Shown one piece after another: positions 49,719-58,608 of a stretch of 64,000 nucleotides of DNA. Numbering within the stretch: the first letter of the stretch is position 1; each line of letters opens with the position of its first letter. The stretch comes from Streptomyces sp. AV19 (GTDB taxonomy: Bacteria > Actinomycetota > Actinomycetes > Streptomycetales > Streptomycetaceae): NCBI RefSeq assembly GCF_015999245.1, contig NZ_JAEAMR010000022.1, positions 783,915-847,914 of the forward strand, given 5' to 3'. The position numbers and the translations under genes were made by a program. Below the pieces are notes generated by a model. The model was not told the origin of the DNA. It saw nothing but the letters and a program-made list of their open reading frames with translations, and did no database searches.

Positions 49719-52031
49719 TCAGCCCACTTCCCCCCGCACCTGCCGCGCCGCCGCCACCAGATGCTCCAGCGCCTCCCGCACCTCCACCCAACCCCGCGTC
49801 TTCAGACCGCAGTCGGGGTTCACCCACAGCCGCTCCGCCGGAACGGCCGCCAGCGCCCGGCGCAGCAGCGCCGTGACCTCCCCGGTGTCGGGGACCCGCG
49901 GCGAGTGGATGTCGTAGACACCGGGACCGACCTCCCGCGGATACCCGGCGGCAGCCAGCTCCCCCGCCACCTGCATGTGCGAACGCGCCGCCTCCAGGCT
50001 GATGACATCGGCATCGAGGTCGTCGATCGCCTGGAGTACATCGCCGAACTCGGCGTAGCACATGTGCGTATGGATCTGGGTCTCCGCCCGCACCCCCGAC
50101 GTGGAGAGGCGGAACGCCTCCGTGGCCCACGCGAGGTACCCCGGGCGCCCGGCGGCCCGCAGCGGCAGCGTCTCCCGCAGCGCCGGCTCGTCCACCTGGA
50201 TGACGGACGTCCCCGCGGCCTCCAGGTCGGCGACCTCGTCGCGCAGGGCGAGGGCGACCTGCCGGGCGGTCTCGCCGAGCGGCTGGTCGTCGCGGACGAA
50301 GGACCAGGCGAGCATGGTGACGGGACCGGTCAGCATGCCCTTGACGGGACGGCCGGTCAGCGACTGGGCGTAGGAGGTCCAGCGGACGGTCATCGGGCCC
50401 GGGCGGGAGATGTCGCCGGCGAGGATCGGCGGACGCACGTACCGCGTGCCGTAGGACTGCACCCAGCCGTGCTGCGTGGCCAGATACCCCGTGAGCTGCT
50501 CGGCGAAGTACTGGACCATGTCGTTGCGTTCGGGCTCGCCGTGCACCAGGACGTCGATCCCGGCCTTCTCCTGGAAGGAGATGACCTCGCGGATCTCGGC
50601 CTCGATCCGCTCCTCGTAGCCCGTGGTGTCGATGCGCCCGGCGCGCAGGTCGGCGCGGGCGGTGCGCAGTTCGGTGGTCTGCGGGAAGGAGCCGATGGTG
50701 GTCGTCGGCAGCGGCGGCAGGCCGAGCCGCGCGCGCTGGGCGGCGGCCCGCCCGGGGTACGGGAGCGCGCGCCGCGCGTCGGCGTCGGTGACGGCGGCGG
50801 TGCGGGAGCGCACGGCCGGGTCGTGGGTGATGGGCGAGCCCGCCCTGGAGGCCAGATCGGCCCGGTTGGCGGCGAGTTCGGCGGCGATCGCGTCGGTGCC
50901 GCGCTCCAGGGCGCGCGCCAGGAGGACGACCTCGGTGGTCTTCTGGCGGGCGAAGGCGAGCCAGCGGACGATCTGCCCGTCGATGTCCCGTTCGGCGGTC
51001 ACGTCGAGCGGCACGTGCAGCAGCGAGCAGGACGCCGCGACGTCCACGCGTCCGGCGAGGCCGAGGAGCGTGCCGAGGGTGGTCAGCGACCCGGCGAGGT
51101 CGTTGATCCACACGTTGCGGCCGTCCACGACGCCGGCGACCAGCCGCTTGCCGGGCAGGCCGCCCACGGCCGCGAGGTCGTCGAGGTTGCCGGCGGCGGG
51201 TCCGGTGAAGTCCAGGGCGAGGCCGTCGACGGGGGCCTTGGCGAGGACGGGCAGCGCGTCGCCGAGCCGGTCGAAGTAGGAGGCGACCAGCAGCTTCGGC
51301 CGGTCGGTGAGGGCGCCGAGATCCCGGTAGACCCGTGCGGCGGCGCTCAGTTCGGCCGGGGTGCGGTCCTGGACGAGGGCGGGCTCGTCGAGCTGGACCC
51401 ACTCGGCGCCGGCGGCCCGCAGGTCCGCGAGGACCTCGGCGTAGACGGGCAGCAGCCGGTCGAGCAGGGTCAGCGGGTCGAAGCCGGCCGCGACGCCCGG
51501 GGCGGGCTTGGCGAGCAGGAGGTAGGTGAGGGGACCGACGAGGACGGGGCGCGCGTCGAGGCCGAGCGCGCGGGCCTCGCGGAACTCGGTGACCTGCTTG
51601 GTGGAGTCGGCCGTGAAGACGGTGTCCGGGCCCAGTTCGGGCACCAGGTAGTGGTAGTTGGTGTCGAACCACTTGGTCATCTCCAGGGGCGCGACGTCCT
51701 GCGTCCCCCGGGCCATGGCGAAGTAGCCGTCCAGGGCGTCCGCCTCGACGGCGGCGCGGTGCCGGGCGGGGATCGCGCCGACCATGACGGTGGTGTCCAG
51801 GACGTGGTCGTAGTACGAGAAGTCGCCGGTCGGCACCTCGTGCACCCCGGCCTCGGCGAGGCCCCGCCAGGTGGCGGCGCGCAGCGCGGCGGCGGTGCGC
51901 CGGAGTCCGGCGGCGTCGACCCGGCCCTTCCAGTAGCCCTCGACGGCCTTCTTCAGTTCCCGGCCGGCACCCTGGCGGGGGTAGCCGTACACGGTGGCCC
52001 GTGCTGCCGCGGCTGCGGACTTGCTGGTCAC
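49719..52031 (-). CDS. metE: Cobalamin-independent methionine synthase
   Basis: 770 residues, the family length. GTG behind GAAGGAGAGTGTT. The N-terminal half has VYGYPRQGAGRELKKAVEGY and the C-terminal half has GSFPQTTELRTARADLRAGR and the zinc ligands in AETQIHTHMCYAEFGD and RLWVNPDCGLKTRGW. Makes methionine from homocysteine and 5-methyltetrahydropteroyl-triglutamate without B12. A cobalamin riboswitch at 52185-52395 lies in its leader, so it is turned off when B12 is plentiful and the B12-dependent MetH can work. Confidence 0.96.
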   Translation of the reverse strand: MTSKSAAAAARATVYGYPRQGAGRELKKAVEGYWKGRVDAAGLRRTAAALRAATWRGLAEAGVHEVPTGDFSYYDHVLDTTVMVGAIPARHRAAVEADALDGYFAMARGTQDVAPLEMTKWFDTNYHYLVPELGPDTVFTADSTKQVTEFREARALGLDARPVLVGPLTYLLLAKPAPGVAAGFDPLTLLDRLLPVYAEVLADLRAAGAEWVQLDEPALVQDRTPAELSAAARVYRDLGALTDRPKLLVASYFDRLGDALPVLAKAPVDGLALDFTGPAAGNLDDLAAVGGLPGKRLVAGVVDGRNVWINDLAGSLTTLGTLLGLAGRVDVAASCSLLHVPLDVTAERDIDGQIVRWLAFARQKTTEVVLLARALERGTDAIAAELAANRADLASRAGSPITHDPAVRSRTAAVTDADARRALPYPGRAAAQRARLGLPPLPTTTIGSFPQTTELRTARADLRAGRIDTTGYEERIEAEIREVISFQEKAGIDVLVHGEPERNDMVQYFAEQLTGYLATQHGWVQSYGTRYVRPPILAGDISRPGPMTVRWTSYAQSLTGRPVKGMLTGPVTMLAWSFVRDDQPLGETARQVALALRDEVADLEAAGTSVIQVDEPALRETLPLRAAGRPGYLAWATEAFRLSTSGVRAETQIHTHMCYAEFGDVLQAIDDLDADVISLEAARSHMQVAGELAAAGYPREVGPGVYDIHSPRVPDTGEVTALLRRALAAVPAERLWVNPDCGLKTRGWVEVREALEHLVAAARQVRGEVG

Positions 52032-52184
52032 AACACTCTCCTTCGCGAGCACTGATCGGCGTCCCGGGGACGGGTGCGAAGACGCGAAGGGACGAACGAC
52101 CGCGGGCTCCTGTTCGGCACGCCCGCCTGCCGTCGTCGCGTTCGCCGACCCGCCCACGAGGTCACCGGAACTCCGCGCGCGTCT

Positions 52185-52395
52185 CTCGCACGCGGGCAGT
52201 GGCAGGTCTTCGGACTCACGGGCACGTCCTCGCGTCGAGGACACCTACTGGCCGTCGCTTCCCAAGCCCTTCTCCGGGCCCAGTGCGTATGACGGCGGTC
52301 GTTCCCGCTCACCGCTGCGGGGCAGTCCCGGATTCCCACCGGGTTCCCTCTTGCGACGCGCCTGCCTGGCGGGCAGGGCGAACCAGCTGCACCGT
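52185..52395 (-). ncRNA. Cobalamin riboswitch of metE
   Basis: Read on the minus strand: GGGAACCCGGTGGGAATCCG followed by GGACTGCCCCGCAGCGGTGA, then the B12 box AGTCCGAAGACCTGCC at 52201-52216. These match the conserved core and B12 box of the Cobalamin element. About 155 bases of leader separate it from the metE GTG, ample for an expression platform. Cobalamin binding should lower metE expression. Confidence 0.92.
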
Positions 52396-52549
52396 CAGCG
52401 TAGGGGTTGCCCGCCCGCCCGGGAAGGTGATGTAAACCTCACCTGTACCGAGTAGCCCATGGTTTCGGAACCCGAATGGCCCAAATGCGAGGCCGCGTCC
52501 GCCCTAGCCTCGTGTTCCGTACCAGCACCATGCACGAACGGATCCCCCC

Positions 52550-53419
52550 ATGCGCATCTTCGTCGCGGGCGCCACCGGCGCCGTCGGCCGTCACCTCGTC
52601 CCCCTCCTGCTGAAGGCCGGGCACGAGGTCACCGGGGCCTCCCGCACGCCGGACGGGACCGAGCTCGTGCGGTGCATGGGCGCCTCCGCCGTCCGGGTGG
52701 ACGCCCTCGACGCGGACGGCCTGCGGCGGGCGGTGGCCGAGGCGGCGCCGGACGCGGTGATCCACCAACTCACCGATCTGGCGGGGGCGGACGGCCGCGC
52801 CAACACGAGGCTGCGCCGCGAGGGCACCCGGAACCTGGTGGACGCGGCGCGGGCCGCCGGGGTCCGGCGGATCGTCGCCCAGTCCGTCTCCTGGGCCTAC
52901 GCCCCCGGCGACGGCCCGGCCGACGAGTCCGTCCCCCTCGACCACGCCGCCGGGCCGCCCCGCGCGTCGGTGATCGACGGCATCCGCGCGCTGGAGGAGA
53001 CGGTCGCGGAGCTGGAGACGGCGGTGGTGCTGCGGTACGGCATCCTGTACGGCCCGGGGACGTGGTACGCGCCCGGCGGCGCGGTGGCCGCCGCACTGCG
53101 CGGCGGACCCGCCGCCTTCCTCGGCGGCGTGACCGCCGACGACGGCGTGAGCTCCTTCGTCCACGTCGCGGACGCGGCGTCGGCGGCGGTCGCCGCGCTG
53201 GACTGGCCGTCGGGCCCGGTGAACGTGGTGGACGACGAGCCGGCGCGGGGGCGGGAGTGGCTGCCGGTGCTGGCGGGGGCGCTGGGGGTGGCGGCGCCGG
53301 GGCCGGTGGAGGGTGGTGCGGGATGGGAGCGGGGTGCGCTCAACTCCCTGGCTGTGGCGCGGGGTTGGCGCCCGGATCACCCGACGTGGCGGGAGGGCTT
53401 CGGGCGGCAGGTGGTGTGA
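52550..53419 (+). CDS. NAD-dependent epimerase/dehydratase family protein
   Basis: 289 residues; Rossmann motif MRIFVAGATGAVGRHLVPLL at the start. Later TDLAGADGRANTRLRREGTR, IVAQSVSWAYAP, and AVVLRYGILYGPGTWYAPGG. The usual YxxxK of extended SDRs is absent where expected (ASVIDGIRALEETV), a feature shared by a group of actinobacterial relatives. Probably an atypical SDR, possibly redox-sensing, not a sugar epimerase. Starts 110 bases past the metE riboswitch, transcribed the other way. Confidence 0.78.
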   Translation: MRIFVAGATGAVGRHLVPLLLKAGHEVTGASRTPDGTELVRCMGASAVRVDALDADGLRRAVAEAAPDAVIHQLTDLAGADGRANTRLRREGTRNLVDAARAAGVRRIVAQSVSWAYAPGDGPADESVPLDHAAGPPRASVIDGIRALEETVAELETAVVLRYGILYGPGTWYAPGGAVAAALRGGPAAFLGGVTADDGVSSFVHVADAASAAVAALDWPSGPVNVVDDEPARGREWLPVLAGALGVAAPGPVEGGAGWERGALNSLAVARGWRPDHPTWREGFGRQVV

Positions 53420-53431
53420 GGGGGTGGTTTA

Positions 53432-53550
53432 TGCCCCGGGCCCGCCCTTTCACCGTTTCTTCCGGGGCAAGCCCCCGGGCCCGGGCGGAGCCCGGAAGAC
53501 ACGGTGAAAGTGGGGGTGCCCCCTCTGGGGGAGGGTCCGGGGCACACCCC
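53432..53550. repeat. Dispersed repeat, compact copy C
   Basis: GCCCTTTCACCGTTTCTTCC then a GGGCAAGCCCCCGGGC hairpin, then GACACGGTGAAAGTGGGGG and GCCCCCTCTGGGGGAGGGTC. Only the outer inverted repeat and short stems remain, without the long central hairpin. Lies between the converging epimerase-like and aceB genes. Confidence 0.82.
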
Positions 53551-53634
53551 CCACCCGCCCCCTCCCGCACCGAAAAACAAGGGGCGAGCCCACGAGGTCA
53601 CCCAACCCGCGAGCCCGCCCCAGCCCGGGAAAAC

Positions 53635-55152
53635 TCACGCACTCCCCCGCCGCACCCCCGCGAAGTCCGGCCCGAACGCCCCCGGTGGCTCCGCCCCCAG
53701 CACCGTGCGCGCCACGACGCCCCGCGCCTCCTCGGCCCGTGCCCCCGGCTCCTCCGCCGCGAGCACGGACGCCTCCTCGGCGAGGAGCCTCAGCACCGCC
53801 GCCGGTGAGATCACGTCGTGACGCAGCCACTGCCACACCTGGCAGCGGGCGGTCTCCGCCGTGGCCGCGTCCTCCACCAGGCCACGCCACACGACCGACG
53901 TACCGCCGCGCAGCCAGGAGTCTCCGCAGCGCAGTGCGATGCCCAGCGCGGCGCGCACACCGGCCTCCGTGGGCCGGCCGCTCGTCCGGTGCACGGACAG
54001 CAGCCCGCTCCCCGTCACATGGACGTCCTCACGGGTGCGTTCGAGCTGGTGAGGGCGGCCGGACAGGACGGTGTCGAAGGCCGTGCGGCAGACGGGCACG
54101 AGGTCCGGGTGCGCGACGCGCGAGCCGTCGAATCCGTCCTCCGCCTCGCGCTCCTTCTCCAGCCGCACCCGCGCCAGCACAGCCTCGTGCGCCGCCTCGT
54201 CGGCACCCGGCACCTGCGCGGCCGACGCCCCGATCGCGTGGGCGCCGCGCCGGTGGCAGGTGCGGACGAGCAGTTCGGCGTACGCCCGCAGGAAGGGCGC
54301 GGTCATCGTGACCTTGGCGCGGTCCGGGAGGAGGAAGTCCGGCCGGTGCGGGAAAGCCCGTACGACACTGGCGAGATAGCGCCGGGGATCGGCGGCCAGA
54401 CCGGCACTGCGGGAGCGCAGTTCGTAGAGGATCTCCTCCATCTCGAAGGCGGCGCCGATCGTTTCGACGGGCACGGTGGCACGGACCGTGCCGTACGCGA
54501 GGCCGAGCCGTTCCTCGGCGAAGGCGAAGACGTCGTTCCACAGCCGCGCCTCCAGGTGGTTCTCCACCTGGGGGAGGCAGAAGTACGGTCCAGGCGCGGC
54601 GCCGCTCCCCCGCCGGGCCCGGTGGAAGAGGTGGAGCCCGGCGTCGACAAGGGCGGCCGCGGCGGGACGCCCGGCGATCTGCAGGTGCTTCTCGGTGAGG
54701 TGCCAGCCGCGCGGGCGGACCAGGACGGTCAGCGGCGACCCCAGGACGTGCGCCTGCCCGTCGACGACCCGGTTCCAGGCGGGCGCCACGCCGTCCGCGA
54801 AGTCGGCGACCCAGGCCGGGGCGCCGGAGGCGGACGCCCCGTCCGCGCCCTCCCGGGTGGGCGGGCCGGTGATCTCGACGCGGCGGTCGACGAGCCCGGG
54901 CGCGGGCGCGGCCACGCGCCAGGAGCGGTCGGCCCGGACGGCGGAGGTGGCCGGGACGTGGTCGAGGGCTCCGCCGCCGGCCAACAGCGCGGCGCGGTGC
55001 CGCCGTTCGGCCAGCAGCCCGGCCCGCCGGCCGGCGAAGGCGGAGTCGAGGCGGGCGACGAAGTCGAGGGCTTCGGGGGTGAGGACCTCGTCGGAGCGGG
55101 CGGGCCGGTCGCCGAGGAGGTGGACGGTCGGGGCGAGGATGGGTGCGGTCAT
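53635..55152 (-). CDS. aceB: Malate synthase A
   Basis: 505 residues from ATG 55152 with CAGGAGACGACC upstream. Family motifs: VRPRGWHLTEKHLQIAGRP, VPVETIGAAFEMEEILYELR, VTMTAPFLRAYAELLVRTCH, EREAEDGFDGSRVAHPDLVP and LVEDAATAETARCQVWQWLR with the catalytic Asp. Condenses glyoxylate and acetyl-CoA to malate. It follows aceA by 37 bases on the same strand, forming the glyoxylate bypass operon. Confidence 0.93.
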   Translation of the reverse strand: MTAPILAPTVHLLGDRPARSDEVLTPEALDFVARLDSAFAGRRAGLLAERRHRAALLAGGGALDHVPATSAVRADRSWRVAAPAPGLVDRRVEITGPPTREGADGASASGAPAWVADFADGVAPAWNRVVDGQAHVLGSPLTVLVRPRGWHLTEKHLQIAGRPAAAALVDAGLHLFHRARRGSGAAPGPYFCLPQVENHLEARLWNDVFAFAEERLGLAYGTVRATVPVETIGAAFEMEEILYELRSRSAGLAADPRRYLASVVRAFPHRPDFLLPDRAKVTMTAPFLRAYAELLVRTCHRRGAHAIGASAAQVPGADEAAHEAVLARVRLEKEREAEDGFDGSRVAHPDLVPVCRTAFDTVLSGRPHQLERTREDVHVTGSGLLSVHRTSGRPTEAGVRAALGIALRCGDSWLRGGTSVVWRGLVEDAATAETARCQVWQWLRHDVISPAAVLRLLAEEASVLAAEEPGARAEEARGVVARTVLGAEPPGAFGPDFAGVRRGSA

Positions 55153-55189
55153 GGTCGTCTCCTGGGGGACCGGTCCGCCCGGCACGGGC

Positions 55190-56470
55190 CTAGTGGAACT
55201 GCTCTTCCTCGGTGGAGCCGGTCAGGGCTGTGGTGGACGAGGCGGGGTTGACCGCCGTCGAGACGAGATCGAAGTACCCGGTACCCACCTCGCGCTGGTG
55301 CCTCACCGCTGTGAAGCCGTCCTCCTGCGCGGCGAACTCCCGCTCCTGCAGCTCGACATAGGCCGTCATCCCGTGCTCGGCGTAGCCGCGGGCGAGGTCG
55401 AACATGGCGTGGTTGAGGGAGTGGAATCCGGCCAGGGTGATGAACTGGAAGCGGTAGCCCATCGCGCCCAGCTCCCGCTGGAACTTGGCGATCTGGTCGT
55501 CGTCGAGCGCGGCCTTCCAGTTGAAGGAGGGCGAGCAGTTGTAGGCGAGCATCTTGTCCGGGTGCTCGGCGTGGACGGCCTCGGCGAACTCGCGGGCCTG
55601 GGCGAGGTCGGGGGTGCCGGTCTCCACCCAGAGCAGGTCCGCGTACGGCGCGTAGGCCAGGCCGCGGGCGATGACCGGCGCCATGCCGTTCTCCACCCGG
55701 TGGAAGCCCTCGGCCGTCCGCCCGCCCGTGCAGAACCGCGCGTCGCGCTCGTCCACGTCACTGGTCAGCAGGTTCGCCGCCAGCGCGTCCGTCCGCGCGA
55801 CGATCAGGGTCGGCACCCCGGCGATGTCGGCGGCCAGGCGCGCCGCGTTGAGCGTGCGGACGTGCTGCGCGGTGGGGACGAGCACCTTCCCGCCCAGGTG
55901 CCCGCACTTCTTCTCGGACGCCAGCTGGTCCTCGTAGTGGATGCCCGCCGCGCCGGCCGCGATCATCGCCTTCGTCAGCTCGAACGCGTTCAGCGGCCCG
56001 CCGAACCCGGCTTCCGCGTCCGCGACGATCGGCGCCAGCCAGTCGACCGGGTCGTCCCCCTCGGCCGTGGCGATCTGGTCCGCGCGCAACAGCGCGTTGT
56101 TGATCCGGCGCACCACCACCGGAACCGAGTTGGCGGGGTAGAGGCTCTGGTCCGGGTACGTGTGCCCCGCCTGGTTCGCGTCCGCCGCGACCTGCCAGCC
56201 GGACAGGTAGATCGCCTGGAGGCCGGCCCGGACCATCTGCACCGCCTGACCGCCCGTCAGGGCGCCCAGCGCGTGCACGTACTCGCGCTCGTGCAACTGC
56301 CGCCACAACCGCTCCGCACCACGCCGCGCCAGGGTGTGCTCCTCGCGCACACTGCCCGACAGCCGCACCACGTCCTCCGCGGAGTAGGTCCGCCGGATCC
56401 CCTTCCACCGCGGATCCGTCGCCCACTGCCGCGTCAATTCCTCGGCCGTCGTCGTGCCTGCCTGCGCCAT
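55190..56470 (-). CDS. aceA: Isocitrate lyase
   Basis: 426 residues from ATG 56470 (CGGGAGACGGTC upstream). The catalytic KKCGH is in QLASEKKCGHLGGKVLVPTA; ADAEAGFGGPLNAFELTKAM and LAYNCSPSFNWKAALDDDQI are the other metal/substrate segments. Cleaves isocitrate to glyoxylate and succinate. First gene of the aceA-aceB unit. An in-frame extension upstream to 56644 covers a 15-bp tandem repeat but lacks a good ribosome binding site. Confidence 0.95.
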   Translation of the reverse strand: MAQAGTTTAEELTRQWATDPRWKGIRRTYSAEDVVRLSGSVREEHTLARRGAERLWRQLHEREYVHALGALTGGQAVQMVRAGLQAIYLSGWQVAADANQAGHTYPDQSLYPANSVPVVVRRINNALLRADQIATAEGDDPVDWLAPIVADAEAGFGGPLNAFELTKAMIAAGAAGIHYEDQLASEKKCGHLGGKVLVPTAQHVRTLNAARLAADIAGVPTLIVARTDALAANLLTSDVDERDARFCTGGRTAEGFHRVENGMAPVIARGLAYAPYADLLWVETGTPDLAQAREFAEAVHAEHPDKMLAYNCSPSFNWKAALDDDQIAKFQRELGAMGYRFQFITLAGFHSLNHAMFDLARGYAEHGMTAYVELQEREFAAQEDGFTAVRHQREVGTGYFDLVSTAVNPASSTTALTGSTEEEQFH

Positions 56471-56520
56471 GACCGTCTCCCGGTTCGCGTCGACCTTCAC
56501 GTTCGTCTCCGTGGCAAGCG

Positions 56521-56580
56521 GAGCCCCTTGCGCCGAAGCCCCTTGTACCGAAGCACCATGCACTGAAGCCCCTTGTACCG
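56521..56580. repeat. Four tandem 15-bp repeats in aceA leader
   Basis: Units AAGCCCCTTGTACCG (56536-56550 and 56566-56580, identical) with variants at 56521-56535 and 56551-56565. On the aceA strand each begins with CGGTACAAGG or similar. Located 50-110 bases before the aceA start, so it may be a regulatory array or part of the 5' untranslated RNA. Confidence 0.85.
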
Positions 56581-56717
56581 CGCGGTAGTTCAGATGAGCA
56601 CGGTCGAACTCCGACGAGCCACACCACGACTGTGACAGTGGCACTCAGTGCCATCAACAGTCGCTTCCCGCCAATTTCCGCGAACGTCCGGCGTCCGGTG
56701 GGCGAACGCGCGGCGAC

Positions 56718-57275
56718 TCACGCGCGCAGCGCCCGCCCGCAGCGCCAGTTCCACCGCCCCGCCCGCCCGGTGAGCTCCGTCGCCGTCAGCGGCGGGACGT
56801 CCAGCCGCCAGAAGACGGCGGGCGACAGGCCCAACGCGCCGATCACGGCGGCGCGGACGACGGCCGGCGGGACGACGGCCAGCACCCTGCCACCGGCCTC
56901 GGCCTGCGACGCGAGCCATCCCGCGGCCCGCGCGACCAGGGCGGGCAGCGCCTCCCCGCCGTGCGGCGCCGCCTCGGGGTCCGACAGCCAGGCGGCCATC
57001 GCCTCCGGCTCGTCCGCGGCCACGTCGTCGAGCTCCCTGCCCCGCCACCGCCCTACGTCCAGATCGCCCAACTCCGTTGCTGGCACCGCGTGCACTCCCA
57101 GGGCGTCCACGGTCGCCCGGCAGCGCGCCTCCGGGGCGGAGTACGCCCGGACGAAGGCGGGCAGAGCGCCCGCGGCCGCCTCCGCCCGCCGCAACGCGGC
57201 CGCGTCCGGCATCTCGTCGCCGAAGCGCGCCACCTGCCCCGTGACCGGCGCGACCAGCACCACCCGTACCGTCAA
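56718..57275 (-). CDS. Histidine-phosphatase-like protein without the RHG motif
   Basis: 185 residues from a TTG at 57275 that follows GGAGGAGCGGGA with ideal spacing. FVRAYSAPEARCRATVDALG and ELGDLDVGRWRGRELDDVAA are phosphoglycerate-mutase-like; GRVLAVVPPAVVRAAVIGAL fits the second half. The N-terminus reads VRVVLVAPVTGQVARFG where the catalytic RHG should be, and the second catalytic His region is PP. It is divergent from cbtBA, as such genes often are. Enzyme activity is doubtful. Confidence 0.72.
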   Translation of the reverse strand: MTVRVVLVAPVTGQVARFGDEMPDAAALRRAEAAAGALPAFVRAYSAPEARCRATVDALGVHAVPATELGDLDVGRWRGRELDDVAADEPEAMAAWLSDPEAAPHGGEALPALVARAAGWLASQAEAGGRVLAVVPPAVVRAAVIGALGLSPAVFWRLDVPPLTATELTGRAGRWNWRCGRALRA

Positions 57276-57371
57276 TCCCGCTCCTCCTCTCCAGCCCCGC
57301 ACGGCCGGCGACTGGCGCCCCTCCGTGCGCGGGTGCGCATCTCCCCGCCCGTAGCCGGGCGTTGGCTCAAA

Positions 57372-57500
57372 CGGTACGGTCACCGGGACGCCGGCGACGA
57401 AGTTGGCGGAAGCCGGTGGGACTCCGGCACGGTCGCGCCACCGTGAAAGCCGGACCCGCCCCTCGCCGCCCCGAACCCGATGACCGGGACGCGCCCTTCC
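57372..57500 (+). ncRNA. Cobalamin-type riboswitch of cbtBA
   Basis: Core GGCGGAAGCCGGTGGGACTC then CGGCACGGTCGCGCCACCGT, matching GGAAxCCGGTGxxAxTCCGG...GTCxCGCCACTGTGA of cobalamin elements, followed by the B12-box-like AAAGCCGGACCCGCCCC at 57446-57462. It ends just before the cbtB ribosome binding site (AGGAGG), so it may occlude it when B12 binds. Weaker match than the metE element. Confidence 0.75.
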
Positions 57501-57516
57501 CTCAGGAGGTCTCGCC

Positions 57517-57723
57517 ATGGCCCACTCCATCCCCACCTCCCCCGCCACCACTCCCATACCCCTCAAGTCCCTCGCCCCGTGGGCCCTCCTCGTCGGCCTG
57601 CTGACGCTTGCCCTGCTCTACTTCGTCGGCGCGGAACAGGGCGCCACCTCGCTCCTCTCCGGCGCGGGCGTCCACGAGTGGGTCCACGACGCGCGCCACC
57701 TGCTCGGCTTCCCCTGCCACTGA
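57517..57723 (+). CDS. cbtB: Cobalt transporter subunit CbtB
   Basis: 68 residues with one membrane helix (LAPWALLVGLLTLALLYFVG) and the characteristic histidine-rich end GVHEWVHDARHLLGFPCH that binds metal. AGGAGGTCTCGCC precedes the ATG. Works with CbtA in cobalt uptake for cobalamin synthesis. cbtA follows after 18 bases. Confidence 0.92.
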   Translation: MAHSIPTSPATTPIPLKSLAPWALLVGLLTLALLYFVGAEQGATSLLSGAGVHEWVHDARHLLGFPCH

Positions 57724-57741
57724 CCCGACGGGGGTACCCGC

Positions 57742-58497
57742 ATGCGTCCCGTCCCCGTACGTCCCCTGCTCGTCCGCGGCCTGCTCGCCGGCCTGGCCGC
57801 GGGCCTCCTGGCCCTGGTCGTGGCCTACCTCCTGGGCGAGCCCCAGATGAACGCGGCCATCTCCTTCGAGGACGCGCACACCCACGAGCACGGCGCCGAA
57901 GTCGTCTCCCGCTCCCTCCAGTCGACGGCCGGGCTCGCCACCGGCGTCCTCGCCGAGGCCCTCGCCCTCGGCGGCCTCGCGTCCCTCGCGTACTGCGCGC
58001 TCCTGGGCCGCACCGGCCGCTTCGGCCCCCGCGCCACGGCGGCCCTGCTCTCCGGCGCGGCCCTCCTGGCCGTCCACGTGATCCCGTTCCTCAAGTACCC
58101 GGCCAACCCGCCCTCGGTGGGCGAGCCGGACACCATCGGCACGCGGACGACGCTCTACGTCCTGATGATCGCCCTCAGCGCCCTGCTGTGCGCCGGCGCC
58201 GTCCTCCTCGGCCGCCGCCTGTCGCCCCGCCTGGGCCCCTGGCACGCCACGGTCGCCGCGGCGGCAGCTCTGCTCTCCGCGATCGCTCTGGCGTACGCCC
58301 TCCTCCCGCCCGTCGACGAAGTCCCCGCCGACTTCCCGGCGGACCTCCTGTGGCGCTTCCGCCTCGCGGCACTGGCCGTACCGTGCACGCTGTGGGCGGC
58401 GTTCGGCGTCTTCTTCGGCGGGGCGGCCGAACGGCTCGTCGGTGCCGGGGAGCCGAGCGCCCCGGCCGTCACCCCTGACGGCGCAGGGCACTCCTGA
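57742..58497 (+). CDS. cbtA: Cobalt transporter subunit CbtA
   Basis: 251 residues, five or six helices. The family marks are LLVRGLLAGLAAGLLALVVA near the start, EDAHTHEHGAEVVSRSLQST (His-rich loop), HVIPFLKYPANPPSVGEPDT and LWRFRLAALAVPCTLWAAFG. Predicted cobalt permease in the membrane. Coregulated with cbtB behind the cobalamin-type leader. Confidence 0.92.
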   Translation: MRPVPVRPLLVRGLLAGLAAGLLALVVAYLLGEPQMNAAISFEDAHTHEHGAEVVSRSLQSTAGLATGVLAEALALGGLASLAYCALLGRTGRFGPRATAALLSGAALLAVHVIPFLKYPANPPSVGEPDTIGTRTTLYVLMIALSALLCAGAVLLGRRLSPRLGPWHATVAAAAALLSAIALAYALLPPVDEVPADFPADLLWRFRLAALAVPCTLWAAFGVFFGGAAERLVGAGEPSAPAVTPDGAGHS

Positions 58498-58608
58498 TCA
58501 GGGCTCGGGAGATGCCCATCTCAGCTGCACCGTGAGCGATCGGCCGGGTCCGGCACCGCTCGACGAGGCGTCGTCGGCCCTCGATGCCGAACGGGGAGCC
58601 GGCATGGG

